From contig NZ_CP065856.1 of NCBI RefSeq assembly GCF_016065055.1, forward strand, positions 3,719,836 through 3,783,835: a stretch of 64,000 nt of DNA, in the 5' to 3' direction. A program made the position numbers and the translations under genes. A model generated the notes under the pieces. That model was not told the origin of the DNA. It saw only the letters and a program-made list of their open reading frames with translations, and ran no database searches. Source of the stretch: Halosimplex litoreum (GTDB taxonomy: Archaea > Halobacteriota > Halobacteria > Halobacteriales > Haloarculaceae). Each line of letters begins with the position of its first letter. Within the stretch, counting starts at the first letter, position 1. Shown here piece by piece: positions 52,003-59,843 of the stretch.

Positions 52003-52460
52003 GCGACCGCGAACTCCGCGTCTCGAAGATCCGCGACGGGACCGTCATCGACCACATCACCGCCGGGCAGGCGCTGAACGTCCTCGCGATCCTCGGCATC
52101 GACGCCGACAGCGGCGACGCCGTCAGCGTCGGCATGCGCGTCCCGAGCGACCGCCTCGGCAGCAAGGACATCGTCAAGGTCGAGGGCCGCGAGCTGAGCC
52201 AGGACGAGGTCGACGTGCTCTCGCTCATCGCCCCCGCCGCGACGATCAACATCGTCCAGGAGTTTGACGTGGTCAAGAAACACCGCGTCGAGCGCCCCGA
52301 AGAGGTCGTCGGCGTCCTCTCCTGTCCCAACCGTCACTGCATCACCACGGAGGACGAACCCGTCGAATCCCGCTTCGACGTGCTTGACGACGGCATCCGC
52401 TGCACCTACTGCGACACCATCGTCCGCGACGCCATCGCCGAGCAGATCGACGTGGCCTGA
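51999..52460 (+). CDS. pyrI: aspartate carbamoyltransferase regulatory chain
   Basis: This 153-aa chain has the nucleotide-binding N-terminal domain ([24 protein letters not shown]). A zinc domain follows with Cys in CPNRHCITT (Cys-X4-Cys) and CTYCD (Cys-X2-Cys). It gives allosteric control by CTP/ATP to the pyrB-encoded chain. The ATG overlaps the pyrB stop by one codon. Confidence 0.96.
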   Translation: MSDRELRVSKIRDGTVIDHITAGQALNVLAILGIDADSGDAVSVGMRVPSDRLGSKDIVKVEGRELSQDEVDVLSLIAPAATINIVQEFDVVKKHRVERPEEVVGVLSCPNRHCITTEDEPVESRFDVLDDGIRCTYCDTIVRDAIAEQIDVA

Positions 52461-52567
52461 CCCCGGTTCCACGGACTTCGATTCTCGGGACTTCGAGCCC
52501 CTCGACCGTACCGCCGTTGTGTTCCGCACGTCGCGACGAGGTCGACGACTCGTTTCGCACCAGAAAC

Positions 52568-52575
52568 ACTTTAAC
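52568..52575 (+). promoter_or_regulatory. TATA-like box for the 25-aa microprotein
   Basis: ACTTTAAC is centred 27 nt before the ATG at 52599, the same spacing as at well-supported genes here. Confidence 0.55.
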
Positions 52576-52598
52576 CGATTGCCACGAACGTACGTTCG

Positions 52599-52676
52599 AT
52601 GTCGAAGAAATCACTGCTCGTGCTGGTCGCCCTGGTCGCCGTCGCCGTCGTCTACAAGACGGCCCTCGGCGAGTAG
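52599..52676 (+). CDS. 25-aa single-pass membrane microprotein
   Basis: ATG at 52599 to TAG at 52676 encodes 25 residues: MSKKSLLVLVALV then AVAVVYKTALGE. A Lys-Lys start, a ~15-residue hydrophobic helix and a charged end suggest a membrane peptide. A TATA-like box lies 27 nt upstream, which argues it is transcribed. No family is recognised. It might be a regulatory or stress membrane peptide. Confidence 0.6.
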   Translation: MSKKSLLVLVALVAVAVVYKTALGE

Positions 52677-52766
52677 GGGGGATCCCAGGCGTACCAGCGC
52701 CGGTGAGGCATCGCTCTCCGACCGCCTTTTCGAACGACTTACACCGCCCGGCCCGTACCCACGGGT

Positions 52767-53594
52767 ATGTACGGTGTCGTCACGCGCAACGAGCCCGAGC
52801 TGGAGTGGGCGGAGTTCGACCGCGATTTCTACGAGGTCAAAGACGTGACGGGACGCGCGGCCGAGCCCGTCGAAAACGGCATCAACATGATATCCTGTTT
52901 CGGCGACAACAAGGCCGCCGCCGACAACCCCGACCTGGTCCCCGAGAGCGACGAGGGCGAACCAGCGACGCGGGACCGACCGTACTTCGACTGGGCCTAC
53001 GTCTGCCCCACACACGAACGCTACCGCGAGGGGCTGCTGGAGATCGTCGCGGACGCCGCCGACGCGAACGACGACGTGCGCCTCGACGACGTAGGCTTCC
53101 CCCGCGAGGAGTACTGCCACTGCGACCGCTGCGAGGCCGCCTTCGAGGCAAGCGACTTCGACGACTGGCGCGCCTGGCGCGCGAACGTCATCACGGAGTT
53201 CGTCGCCGACGCCCGCGAGCGGGTGCCCGGTGACCTCTATCTCACGCTGTATCCCGACCCCTATCCCGGTCACGTCTACGACCGAGCGGGCCTGGACGTC
53301 GACGCGCTGGAAGAACACGTCGACGAGTTCGTCGTTCCGCTGTACGACATGGCCTACTCGACGACCTACTGGTTGGAGATCATCGCGACTGGGTTCGTCG
53401 ACGAACTCGATTCCCCCTTTTCGATCGAACTCTACGCCGTCGACGTGGACATCGACGATCTGGTCCACGCGACGGAGGTCGCAAACGAGTACGCCGAGTC
53501 GGTGCTGTTCGGCTACGACGCCAGCAACGCCCGAGCGACGGTTCGTCGACTGGAGGCCGACGCCCGCGAAGGCGAGCAGTTCGGGCCCGAGTAG
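52767..53594 (+). CDS. TIM-barrel protein, possible glycosyl-hydrolase-like
   Basis: The 275-aa acidic protein contains FDWAYVCPTHERYREGLLEIVADA, and EEYCHCDRCEAAFEASDFDDW with a Cys-X-Cys-X2-Cys set. VPGDLYLTLYPDPYPGHVYDRAGLDVDALEEHVDEFVVPLYDMAYST runs across residues 152-195. The barrel layout and the C-C-C/F motif resemble putative glycosyl hydrolase (GHL/GH42-like) proteins. Catalytic Glu pairs are not certain. It may be a conserved haloarchaeal enzyme of unknown substrate. Confidence 0.68.
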   Translation: MYGVVTRNEPELEWAEFDRDFYEVKDVTGRAAEPVENGINMISCFGDNKAAADNPDLVPESDEGEPATRDRPYFDWAYVCPTHERYREGLLEIVADAADANDDVRLDDVGFPREEYCHCDRCEAAFEASDFDDWRAWRANVITEFVADARERVPGDLYLTLYPDPYPGHVYDRAGLDVDALEEHVDEFVVPLYDMAYSTTYWLEIIATGFVDELDSPFSIELYAVDVDIDDLVHATEVANEYAESVLFGYDASNARATVRRLEADAREGEQFGPE

Positions 53595-53645
53595 CGGCGA
53601 TTTCGGGTCCGGTCCGCGGGTCCGTGTCGGGCACGGCGCGACCGC

Positions 53646-54209
53646 TCACTCGCCGAACCGCTTCTCGCGCCACTCCCGCAGGACCGACCGGTCGCGGGTG
53701 TTCTCGGGCAGTTCGTCGAACCAGCGCGCGTCGGTGATCTCGCCGTCGGGGTCGCACACCTCGGGGTCGGTCGAGTCGGCTTCCCCTTCGAAGATGGGGA
53801 GGACGCCCCACGTCTCGTGGCCGTCGCTGCGGAAGCGGACTTCGCCGAGGATCCCCAGGCCGTCGTAGGTCACGTCCACCCCGGCCTCTTCGCCGAGTTC
53901 GCGTCGGGCGCCCTCGCGGACGGACTCGTCGGGTTCGACCTCGCCGCCGGGGAGCACCCAGGTGTCGATGGCGGCCTGCTCGACGAGCAAGAGCTCGCCG
54001 GAGGGGCGGTAGGCGAGCGTGTGGGCGCCGTAGGGGAGTCCCTGCGCTTCGATACGCTCGGCGACGGTGCGAAAGCGGTCGCGGGAGACGGCTCGGGTGG
54101 TCCGGAACTCGACGAACTCGTCGTAGCGGTCGGTCAAGCGGTGATACACCTGTTCGGCCGCCTGGCGGGCCTCGGTGGCGAGGAACCAGAGGTTGTCGAC
54201 GGCGGTCAT
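53646..54209 (-). CDS. Nudix hydrolase
   Basis: The 187-aa protein has a clear Nudix box: GGEVEPDESVREGARRELGEEAGV (residues 87-110), preceded by a helical N-terminal domain (DNLWFLATEARQAAEQVYHRL) common in haloarchaeal Nudix proteins. It likely hydrolyses a nucleoside diphosphate derivative. The ATG at 54209 is chosen; fourteen in-frame codons upstream lack family similarity. Confidence 0.87.
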   Translation of the reverse strand: MTAVDNLWFLATEARQAAEQVYHRLTDRYDEFVEFRTTRAVSRDRFRTVAERIEAQGLPYGAHTLAYRPSGELLLVEQAAIDTWVLPGGEVEPDESVREGARRELGEEAGVDVTYDGLGILGEVRFRSDGHETWGVLPIFEGEADSTDPEVCDPDGEITDARWFDELPENTRDRSVLREWREKRFGE

Positions 54210-54433
54210 CGCACTCGTGACGGCGGCCGGAGTCGCCTCGGCAAACGCCACCGCCGGTCAGCGCGCGTTCGCTCGATCATGGCCCCTCGTTCGAGCGTCT
54301 CCGTCATAAGCGTTCGACCTCTGTGCCCGCACCACGACGAGACGGCGCTCGCCGCTCGGTCCGTTCCCGAGCTAACGGCGTCTGCCGGGCGTCTGACGGG
54401 TGCTTATGGGCCGTGTCGAGAGATCACGTATCG
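54210..54433. other. divergent intergenic region
   Basis: 224 nt with no supported gene. A GCTTAT TATA-like element (54402-54407) sits 29 nt before the next ATG. Confidence 0.5.
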
Positions 54434-55138
54434 ATGACCGAGGGTGTCAGGCGGGCGACCCAGGGTGAACGAGCGAGCGACGGCGGTGCGAGCGATGCGC
54501 GGACGGGTCGGGACGGGTCGGTCGCGTTAGTGTACGAGCGGGCGTTCACGGCGAACGCTGCGAGCCAGCTCGACCGCGCGCTCGACGTCGGTGCCGAGCG
54601 GAGCGTGCTCGCGATACTGTATCGCCACGACGTGCGGTCGTGGACGACCGCGCTCCGAAGCCACTGTGACCGGGTCGACTCGGCCGCGGCGGTCGCCGTC
54701 GGGCCGACGTCGGCCGGTTGCGGGCGCGACGACGCGGCCGTCCGAACCGTCTCCGATCCGACGGATCTCACGGGTGTCGGCATCGCCGTCGGCGAGTGGT
54801 TGCGGGCCCGCGACACGGACGAAGAGCCCGTCGTCTGTCTGGACTCGCTGTCGACGCTGCTGCAGTACGCCGACCCCGAGCGGGCCTTCCGGTTCCTCCA
54901 CGGTCTGCGGACGCAAGTCCGCTCGGCGGATGCCACGGCGTTCGTCTCCGTCGACCCGGGCGCTCACGACGAGGCGACGCTAGGCACGTTCCGGGCGCTG
55001 TTCGACGCCGTCGTCACGGGCGAGTCGGCGACCGCGGAGACGGACGACGGCGAGTCGGCGACCGCGGACGGTCGGCCGGTGGCGACGGACGGCGGCGCCT
55101 CGGAGGCTCCGGACGGGCCGGTGAGCGGCTCCGAGTGA
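54434..55138 (+). CDS. RecA/RAD55-like fold protein (DUF7504-type)
   Basis: The 234-aa protein has a core resembling haloarchaeal RAD55-like DUF7504 proteins: VALVYERAFTANAASQLDRALDV, RSVLAILYRHDVRSW, EEPVVCLDSLSTLLQYADPERAFRFLHGL (Walker-B-like) and ATAFVSVDPGAHDEATL. A classical P-loop is missing. The acidic Gly/Thr-rich C-terminus is disordered. Family assignment is from pattern and memory. It may be a regulatory partner for signalling proteins. The promoter is a TATA-like box 29 nt upstream. Confidence 0.68.
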   Translation: MTEGVRRATQGERASDGGASDARTGRDGSVALVYERAFTANAASQLDRALDVGAERSVLAILYRHDVRSWTTALRSHCDRVDSAAAVAVGPTSAGCGRDDAAVRTVSDPTDLTGVGIAVGEWLRARDTDEEPVVCLDSLSTLLQYADPERAFRFLHGLRTQVRSADATAFVSVDPGAHDEATLGTFRALFDAVVTGESATAETDDGESATADGRPVATDGGASEAPDGPVSGSE

Positions 55139-55182
55139 GACGGATCAATCCCTTTTTGACGGGCCGTCGAGTACCGCCGTCC

Positions 55183-55365
55183 ATGGCATTCGAAGAGGAC
55201 GACCACGTCATCCTCCGCGACGAGCACAGCGAGTACGACGGCGAAGAAGGCGAGATCACGCAGGTCGTCGAGACGATGTTCGGCGACGAGAACTACACCG
55301 TCTCCTTCGAGGACGGGCAGGAAGCCGGCGTCTCCGAGGACCAGCTCGAAGCCGCCGAGGAGTAA
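55183..55365 (+). CDS. small acidic protein (60 aa), DUF1918-like barrel
   Basis: The 60-aa protein MAFEEDDHVILRDEHSEYDGE continues to EDGQEAGVSEDQLEAAEE. It is acidic, with alternating hydrophobic residues that fit a small beta barrel such as DUF1918. No cysteines are present. A T-rich element (55151-55160) is centred 27 nt before the ATG. It ends 9 nt before the COG1325 gene, so it may be cotranscribed with the RNA-processing cluster. Confidence 0.75.
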   Translation: MAFEEDDHVILRDEHSEYDGEEGEITQVVETMFGDENYTVSFEDGQEAGVSEDQLEAAEE

Positions 55366-55374
55366 CCGCACGCG

Positions 55375-55800
55375 ATGGCCTCCGTCCCGCTGCACTACGT
55401 CGACCTGCGAGCGTTCTGTTACGTCACCGAGGACGAGGAGCGCGTCGAGTCTGCGCTACGCGCCTTGCTCCCCGAGGAGTTCGAGATCGAACGCGCGACC
55501 TCGGAGGGCCACCACGGCGACCGGATCGTCGTCCTCTCGGCGCGGGTCGAACGCGCCGACGAGATCCGCCACGTCCTCGACAGGCTGGGCGAACTCGACG
55601 ATATCGACGCAGTGGTCTCCGAACTCGACGAGCGGGTCGACGACAACTGCGCCTTCTACCTGACGCTGGACAAGCAGGCGGCCTTTTCCGACGAGATCGA
55701 GCGCGGCGACGGCATCACCTTCCGCTCGAAGGTCGAGGCTTACCCGGCCAACAAGCCCGCGGCCGTCGAGAACGCCCGCGAGGTCTTCGAGGCGCTCTGA
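55375..55800 (+). CDS. COG1325-type RNA-binding protein (putative exosome-associated)
   Basis: The 141-aa protein starts MASVPLHYVDLRAFCYVTEDEERVESALRALLP and later has DDNCAFYLTLDKQAAF and GDGITFRSKVEAYPANKPAAV. These match the archaeal family predicted to be exosome- or RNA-processing-associated (COG1325, DUF54). Its place before rnp3 and rnp2 supports a role in tRNA/RNA processing. There are no membrane segments. Confidence 0.82.
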   Translation: MASVPLHYVDLRAFCYVTEDEERVESALRALLPEEFEIERATSEGHHGDRIVVLSARVERADEIRHVLDRLGELDDIDAVVSELDERVDDNCAFYLTLDKQAAFSDEIERGDGITFRSKVEAYPANKPAAVENAREVFEAL

Positions 55801-55807
55801 GCGCGCC

Positions 55808-56569
55808 ATGACCGAGACGGACCCGAACCGGAGGCGCGACGACCGGGACCGGCGCTTCGAGGCCGTCCACGCCCACCCCGACGGTGAGGCGACGGTCGCC
55901 CGCCACGCGTCGACCGCGGCGGAGTACGGCTTCGACGGGATCGTGGTCCGCAACCACGGTGGCGCCCACACCGAGTTCGGCGCCGCGGAGATAGCCGAGA
56001 CGTACGACGTCGACGTCGTCGAGGGCGTCGAGATCCGGGCGACGGACCCTTCGCGGGCGAGCGGGTTCGTCGGCAACCACCGTCGGTCGAAGACGGTCGT
56101 GGCGGTCCACGGCGGGTCGGCGGCGATCAACCGCTTCGCCGTCGAGCAGCCGGCCGTCGACGTGCTCGCTCACCCGATGGCGGGCGACGGGGACGTGAAC
56201 CACGTCCTCGCGAACGCGGCCGCCGACAACGGCGTGCGCTTCGAGTTCTCGCTCGGGCGCGTGTTGCGGACCGACGGCGGACGGCGCGTTCAGGCCATCC
56301 GCGGGCTCCGGAAGCTCCGCGAGATCGTCGAGGACGCCGACGCGCCGTACGTCGTCAGCGCCGACCCGGAGAATCACCTCCAGCTCCGGGCCCCGCGCGA
56401 ACTCGTCGCCGTCGGCGAGGTGCTGGGATTCTCGGCCGAACAGATCCGCGCGGGCCTCTCAGAGTGGGGCCGGATCGTCGACCGCAACCGTCGGCTGGCG
56501 AGCGACGCGTTCGTCGAACCGGGCGTCTTCCGCGAGTCCGTCGCCGAGGACGAAGAGAACGATCGGTAG
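55808..56569 (+). CDS. rnp3: RNase P protein component 3 (Rpp30)
   Basis: This 253-aa TIM-barrel protein of archaeal RNase P has an N-terminal EAVHAHPDGEATVARHASTAAEYGFDGIVVRNH. VVEGVEIRA, DVLAHPMAGDGDVNHVLANAAADNGVRFEFSL and LRKLREIVEDADAPYVVSADPENHLQLR (family-specific) follow. With the rnp2 product it forms part of the protein moiety that helps the RNA subunit cleave tRNA leaders. It begins 7 nt after the preceding stop. Confidence 0.9.
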   Translation: MTETDPNRRRDDRDRRFEAVHAHPDGEATVARHASTAAEYGFDGIVVRNHGGAHTEFGAAEIAETYDVDVVEGVEIRATDPSRASGFVGNHRRSKTVVAVHGGSAAINRFAVEQPAVDVLAHPMAGDGDVNHVLANAAADNGVRFEFSLGRVLRTDGGRRVQAIRGLRKLREIVEDADAPYVVSADPENHLQLRAPRELVAVGEVLGFSAEQIRAGLSEWGRIVDRNRRLASDAFVEPGVFRESVAEDEENDR

Positions 56570-56623
56570 TCCCGCAGGTCGGGGAGCGAGGCGTTCTTTG
56601 TCTCCCGGGTCGAACCCGGTCGC

Positions 56624-57298
56624 ATGAAACACTCACTCGACGAGCACGCCGCCCGGTTCGACGAGATGGCGGCCGAGTACGACGACGAGGAGAGCGACGA
56701 GTACCGCGCCTGCGCGTCGCTGGTCGTCGAACACGCCAGCGCCCGACCGGGTGACACCGTCCTCGACCTGGGAACCGGGACCGGCGCTATCGCCCTGCCG
56801 CTGGCCGAAACGGCCGAACGAGTGGTCGGCCGCGACATCAGTGAAGGGATGCTCGAGGAGGCCCGCGCGAAGGCCGCCGACCGCGGGCTCTCGACCGCCG
56901 AGTTCGGCGAGGGGCGGTTCCGCGATCCGGCGGTTCCCGACGACGCCGACGTGGACGTGGCGACGACGAACTTCGCGATGCACCACCTCGGGGACGCCGA
57001 GAAGCGCGAGGCCATCGAGGTGATCGCCGAGCTGGAACCGCGGCGGATCGTCCTCGGCGACGTGATGCTGTTCGGCGAAGCCGACCCCAGCGAACCGTTC
57101 TACAGCCCCGAGGTCGACGACCCGGCGACTGTCGGAGTGCTGGCCGACGCGATCACCGACGCCGGCTACGCGCTGACGGCGGTCGAACGGGTCCACGACC
57201 AGGTGGGCGTCCTCGTCGCCGAACGCGTGGAGCCCGTCGGGGAGTCAGTCGGGCCAGTCGGCGATTCCGACGACGCCGCGGCGGAGGGCGAGTCGTGA
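56624..57298 (+). CDS. class I SAM-dependent methyltransferase
   Basis: The 224-aa protein has the SAM motif DTVLDLGTGTGAIALPLA, motif II region EFGEGRFRDPAVPDDADVDVATTNFAMHHL, and a small C-terminal tail. The lineage resembles small-molecule and ubiquinone-type methyltransferases. Substrate cannot be read from sequence. It sits between rnp3 and rnp2, and its stop overlaps the GTG of rnp2, suggesting it may modify tRNA or an RNase P substrate. That link is inferred. Confidence 0.85.
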   Translation: MKHSLDEHAARFDEMAAEYDDEESDEYRACASLVVEHASARPGDTVLDLGTGTGAIALPLAETAERVVGRDISEGMLEEARAKAADRGLSTAEFGEGRFRDPAVPDDADVDVATTNFAMHHLGDAEKREAIEVIAELEPRRIVLGDVMLFGEADPSEPFYSPEVDDPATVGVLADAITDAGYALTAVERVHDQVGVLVAERVEPVGESVGPVGDSDDAAAEGES

Positions 57299-57771
57299 AA
57301 CACCTCCCGAAACACCTCCAGCCGCGGTGGCGATACCTCGCGGTCGAACTGGAGTCGTGGCCCGACGCCGAGATCGGTCGTCGAGCGTTCCAGCGGGCGG
57401 TGTGGTTCGCGGCGCAGAACCTCGTGGGCGACGCCGGGAGCGCGGACGTGGACCTGTCGGTGGTCCGGTTCGACTTCGATGAAGGGGCCGGTCACGTCGT
57501 CGTGCGTGCGCGCAGGGGGGAGGTCGACCGCGCGCGGGCGGTGCTGGCGTGTCTGGACGCGGTCGACGGCGCGGAGCTGGGCGTCCGCGTGCGGGGGGTT
57601 AGCGGCACGGTGCAGGCCTGTGAAGAAAAGTATATACGACGCCGACCGGAACCTTTTGACCAGAGAAACGTCGTCTTCGAGAACGCCGAGCGGCGTGCCG
57701 TCGGTCGCGACGGCCGAATCGACGTGCGGGCCGACGACGCGTTCGTCGGGGCGACCGAACTCGATCTATAA
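57295..57771 (+). CDS. rnp2: RNase P protein component 2 (Pop5/Rpp14)
   Basis: The 158-aa protein has the Pop5 domain (KHLQPRWRYLAVELESWPDAEIGRRAFQRAVWFAAQNLVGD, then VVRFDFDEGAGHVVVRARRGEVDRARAVLACL). GTVQACEEKYIRRRP ends the core. It is part of archaeal RNase P with the rnp3 product. It starts GTG overlapping the previous stop and ends 2 nt before psmA. A TATATAC box (57631-57637) lies within it and could drive psmA with a ~110-nt leader. Confidence 0.9.
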   Translation: MKHLPKHLQPRWRYLAVELESWPDAEIGRRAFQRAVWFAAQNLVGDAGSADVDLSVVRFDFDEGAGHVVVRARRGEVDRARAVLACLDAVDGAELGVRVRGVSGTVQACEEKYIRRRPEPFDQRNVVFENAERRAVGRDGRIDVRADDAFVGATELDL

Positions 57772-57773
57772 AT

Positions 57774-58538
57774 ATGCAGGGACAATCGCAACAGCAGGCG
57801 TACGACCGTGGGATCACGATCTTCTCGCCGGACGGTCGGCTCTACCAGGTCGAGTACGCCCGCGAAGCCGTCAAGCGCGGCACGGCGAGTATCGGCGTAC
57901 GAACAGCTGACGGAGTCGTGCTGGCGGTGGACAAGCGCATCCGCTCGCCGCTGATGGAGCGCTCGTCCGTCGAGAAGATCCACAAGGCCGACGACCACAT
58001 CGGCATCGCTAGCGCCGGCCACGTCGCCGACGCACGCCAGCTCATCGACTTCGCCCGCCGCCAGGCCCAGGTCAACCAGCTGCGCTACGGCGAGCCCATC
58101 GGCGTCGAGACGCTCACCAAGGCCGTCACCGACCACATCCAGCAGTACACCCAGGTCGGCGGCGCGCGCCCGTTCGGCGTCGCCCTCATCATCGGGGGCA
58201 TCGCCAACGGCGAGCCCCGCCTCTACGAGACCGACCCCTCCGGGACGCCCTACGAGTGGAAGGCGCTGGCCGTCGGTGCCGACCGGGGCGACATCCGCGA
58301 GTACCTCGAGGACAACTACGACGAGGAGATGGATCTGGACGGCGGTGTCGGCCTCGCGCTGGAGGCGCTCGCGTCGGTCAACGACGGCGAGCTCGCCCCC
58401 GAGGGCATCGGTATCGCCACCATCAGCGTCGACGACGAGCAGTTCACCGAGATGAGCGACGCCGAGAAGGAGTCGCACCTCGACGAGCTCGACCTGCTCG
58501 CCGTCGAGGAAGACGACGACGAGAGCGACGAGGAGTAA
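57774..58538 (+). CDS. psmA: 20S proteasome alpha subunit
   Basis: This 254-aa alpha-type subunit has the N-terminal gating segment QQAYDRGITIFSPDGRLYQVEYAREAVKRGTASIGVR (residues 7-43). GHVADARQLIDFARRQAQVNQLRYGEPI and GARPFGVALIIGG follow, and a family-typical acidic tail DDDESDEE. It makes the outer rings of the proteasome and gates entry of substrates. The strongest A/T element (CTATAAAT) lies directly on the ATG and cannot be its promoter. Confidence 0.95.
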   Translation: MQGQSQQQAYDRGITIFSPDGRLYQVEYAREAVKRGTASIGVRTADGVVLAVDKRIRSPLMERSSVEKIHKADDHIGIASAGHVADARQLIDFARRQAQVNQLRYGEPIGVETLTKAVTDHIQQYTQVGGARPFGVALIIGGIANGEPRLYETDPSGTPYEWKALAVGADRGDIREYLEDNYDEEMDLDGGVGLALEALASVNDGELAPEGIGIATISVDDEQFTEMSDAEKESHLDELDLLAVEEDDDESDEE

Positions 58539-58632
58539 CGTCGCCCGATCGACCCCGATCGGTCTCCCGTCGTGAGACGACCGGTGGGTCGGCCGCCGCG
58601 GGGTCGCCGGTGTGCGGTCGGCGCCCACACAC

Positions 58633-58639
58633 CTTTTTA
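58633..58639 (+). promoter_or_regulatory. TATA-like box for SBDS gene
   Basis: CTTTTTA is centred 27 nt before the ATG at 58663. This gives SBDS its own leaderless promoter although it follows psmA. Confidence 0.55.
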
Positions 58640-58662
58640 CCCACACGGTGTTACCTCCGGGT

Positions 58663-59388
58663 ATGATATCACTCGACGAGGCCGTGACGGCGCGTCTGGA
58701 GTCCCACGGCGAGCGCTTCGAAGTGCTCGTCGAACCCGACGCCGCCCTCGCGATGAAGCGCGGCGAGTTCGACGGGGAACTGGAGGACGTGATCGCCGCC
58801 GAGGACGTCTTCGAGAACGCCTCTCGCGGGGATCGCCCGCCGGAGAACGCGCTCGAAGAGGTGTTCGGGACGACCGACCCGCTGGAGATCATCCCCGAAG
58901 TCGTCGACCGCGGGGAGATCCAGATCACCGCCGAGCAGCGCAAGGAGATGCAAGAGCGCAAGTACCGGGACCTGGTCAACCGCATCACGCGCAACGCGGT
59001 CAACCCGCAGATGGACGACGCGCCTCACCCGCCCGACCGCATCGAGAGCGCCCTGGAGCAGGCCGACTTCAAAGTCGACCCGATGGAACCCGTCGAGAAT
59101 CAGGTCGACGACGCCCTCGACGCGCTGCGACCCGTGATCCCCATCCGCTTCGACACGGTGAAAGTCGCCGCCCAGTTGCCAGCCGACTACGCCGGCAGCG
59201 GCCAGGCGCAGGTCCGGGAGTTCGGCGACCTCGAACGCGAGGAGTGGCAGCCCGACGGCTCCTGGGTCGGCGTCGTCGAGTTCCCCGCCGGCATGCAAAA
59301 CGAGTTCTACGATCTGGTCAACGAGGTCTCCAGCGGCGAGGCCGAGACCCGAATCCTCAAAGACGAGGACGATCTCGACACGCGGTAG
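58663..59388 (+). CDS. SBDS ribosome maturation factor
   Basis: The 241-aa protein has the three SBDS domains: FEVLVEPDAALAMKRGEFDGELEDVIAAEDVFENASRGD (N-terminal FYSH domain), TAEQRKEMQERKYRDLVNRITRNAVNP (helical domain) and VIPIRFDTVKVAAQLPADYAGSG (RRM-like domain). The family helps release the anti-association factor from the large ribosomal subunit. The order psmA-SBDS is common in archaea. The ATG is supported by the box 27 nt upstream. Confidence 0.93.
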   Translation: MISLDEAVTARLESHGERFEVLVEPDAALAMKRGEFDGELEDVIAAEDVFENASRGDRPPENALEEVFGTTDPLEIIPEVVDRGEIQITAEQRKEMQERKYRDLVNRITRNAVNPQMDDAPHPPDRIESALEQADFKVDPMEPVENQVDDALDALRPVIPIRFDTVKVAAQLPADYAGSGQAQVREFGDLEREEWQPDGSWVGVVEFPAGMQNEFYDLVNEVSSGEAETRILKDEDDLDTR

Positions 59389-59542
59389 CCCGGCGACCGC
59401 CGTCTCCGGCCGAGGCGTGCGATCGCCGGACGGCGACCGTTCTGTGGAGTTGATCAGTTCGGTTGTGGGAGATTACCGGCCGCAGTCGTGCGGTCTCGGC
59501 GGCCGTGCGAGCGGTTCCCGGGGACGTGAACGTTCCGGTGTT

Positions 59543-59549
59543 GATATAT
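59543..59549 (+). promoter_or_regulatory. TATA box for zinc-finger microprotein
   Basis: GATATAT is centred exactly 27 nt before the ATG at 59573. Confidence 0.62.
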
Positions 59550-59572
59550 GGGGTGCTGTCGAACTTCCGAAT

Positions 59573-59812
59573 ATGACTAACGTCTGCCGCAACTGCAAAC
59601 GCACGTTCAGTACGGAACTCGAACTCGAACTCCACCGTGACACGTGCTCGCAGGGCGATCTGTTCTGCGACGAGTGCGGCGAGCGGTTCGCGGAGCGAAC
59701 GGCCACGGAGGACGGCTGGCACTATCGATGCCCCAACGAGGACTGCGACGGCGAGGGGATGGGCGAGGACATCCACAACGTCAGCGACGTACGCATCGAG
59801 AAATCGGTCTGA
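59573..59812 (+). CDS. 79-aa zinc-ribbon/zinc-finger protein
   Basis: The small protein has two metal sites: CRNCKRTFSTELELELHRDTC (Cys-X2-Cys..His-X3-Cys, residues 5-26), and a second ribbon CDECGERF..YRCPNEDCDGEG (Cys-X2-Cys and Cys-X4-Cys). The acidic tail ends DVRIEKSV. This layout suggests an RNA- or protein-binding zinc finger. I do not recognise a named family. The leaderless promoter 27 nt upstream is among the strongest in the window, which supports that the gene is real. Confidence 0.8.
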   Translation: MTNVCRNCKRTFSTELELELHRDTCSQGDLFCDECGERFAERTATEDGWHYRCPNEDCDGEGMGEDIHNVSDVRIEKSV

Positions 59813-59843
59813 CGACCACGACCACCCATTTTCCCACGAGCGG

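Noticed and set aside
57764-57771. CTATAAAT directly at the psmA start codon as a promoter
   Set aside because: A TATA box this close would start transcription inside the gene, past a conserved N-terminus.
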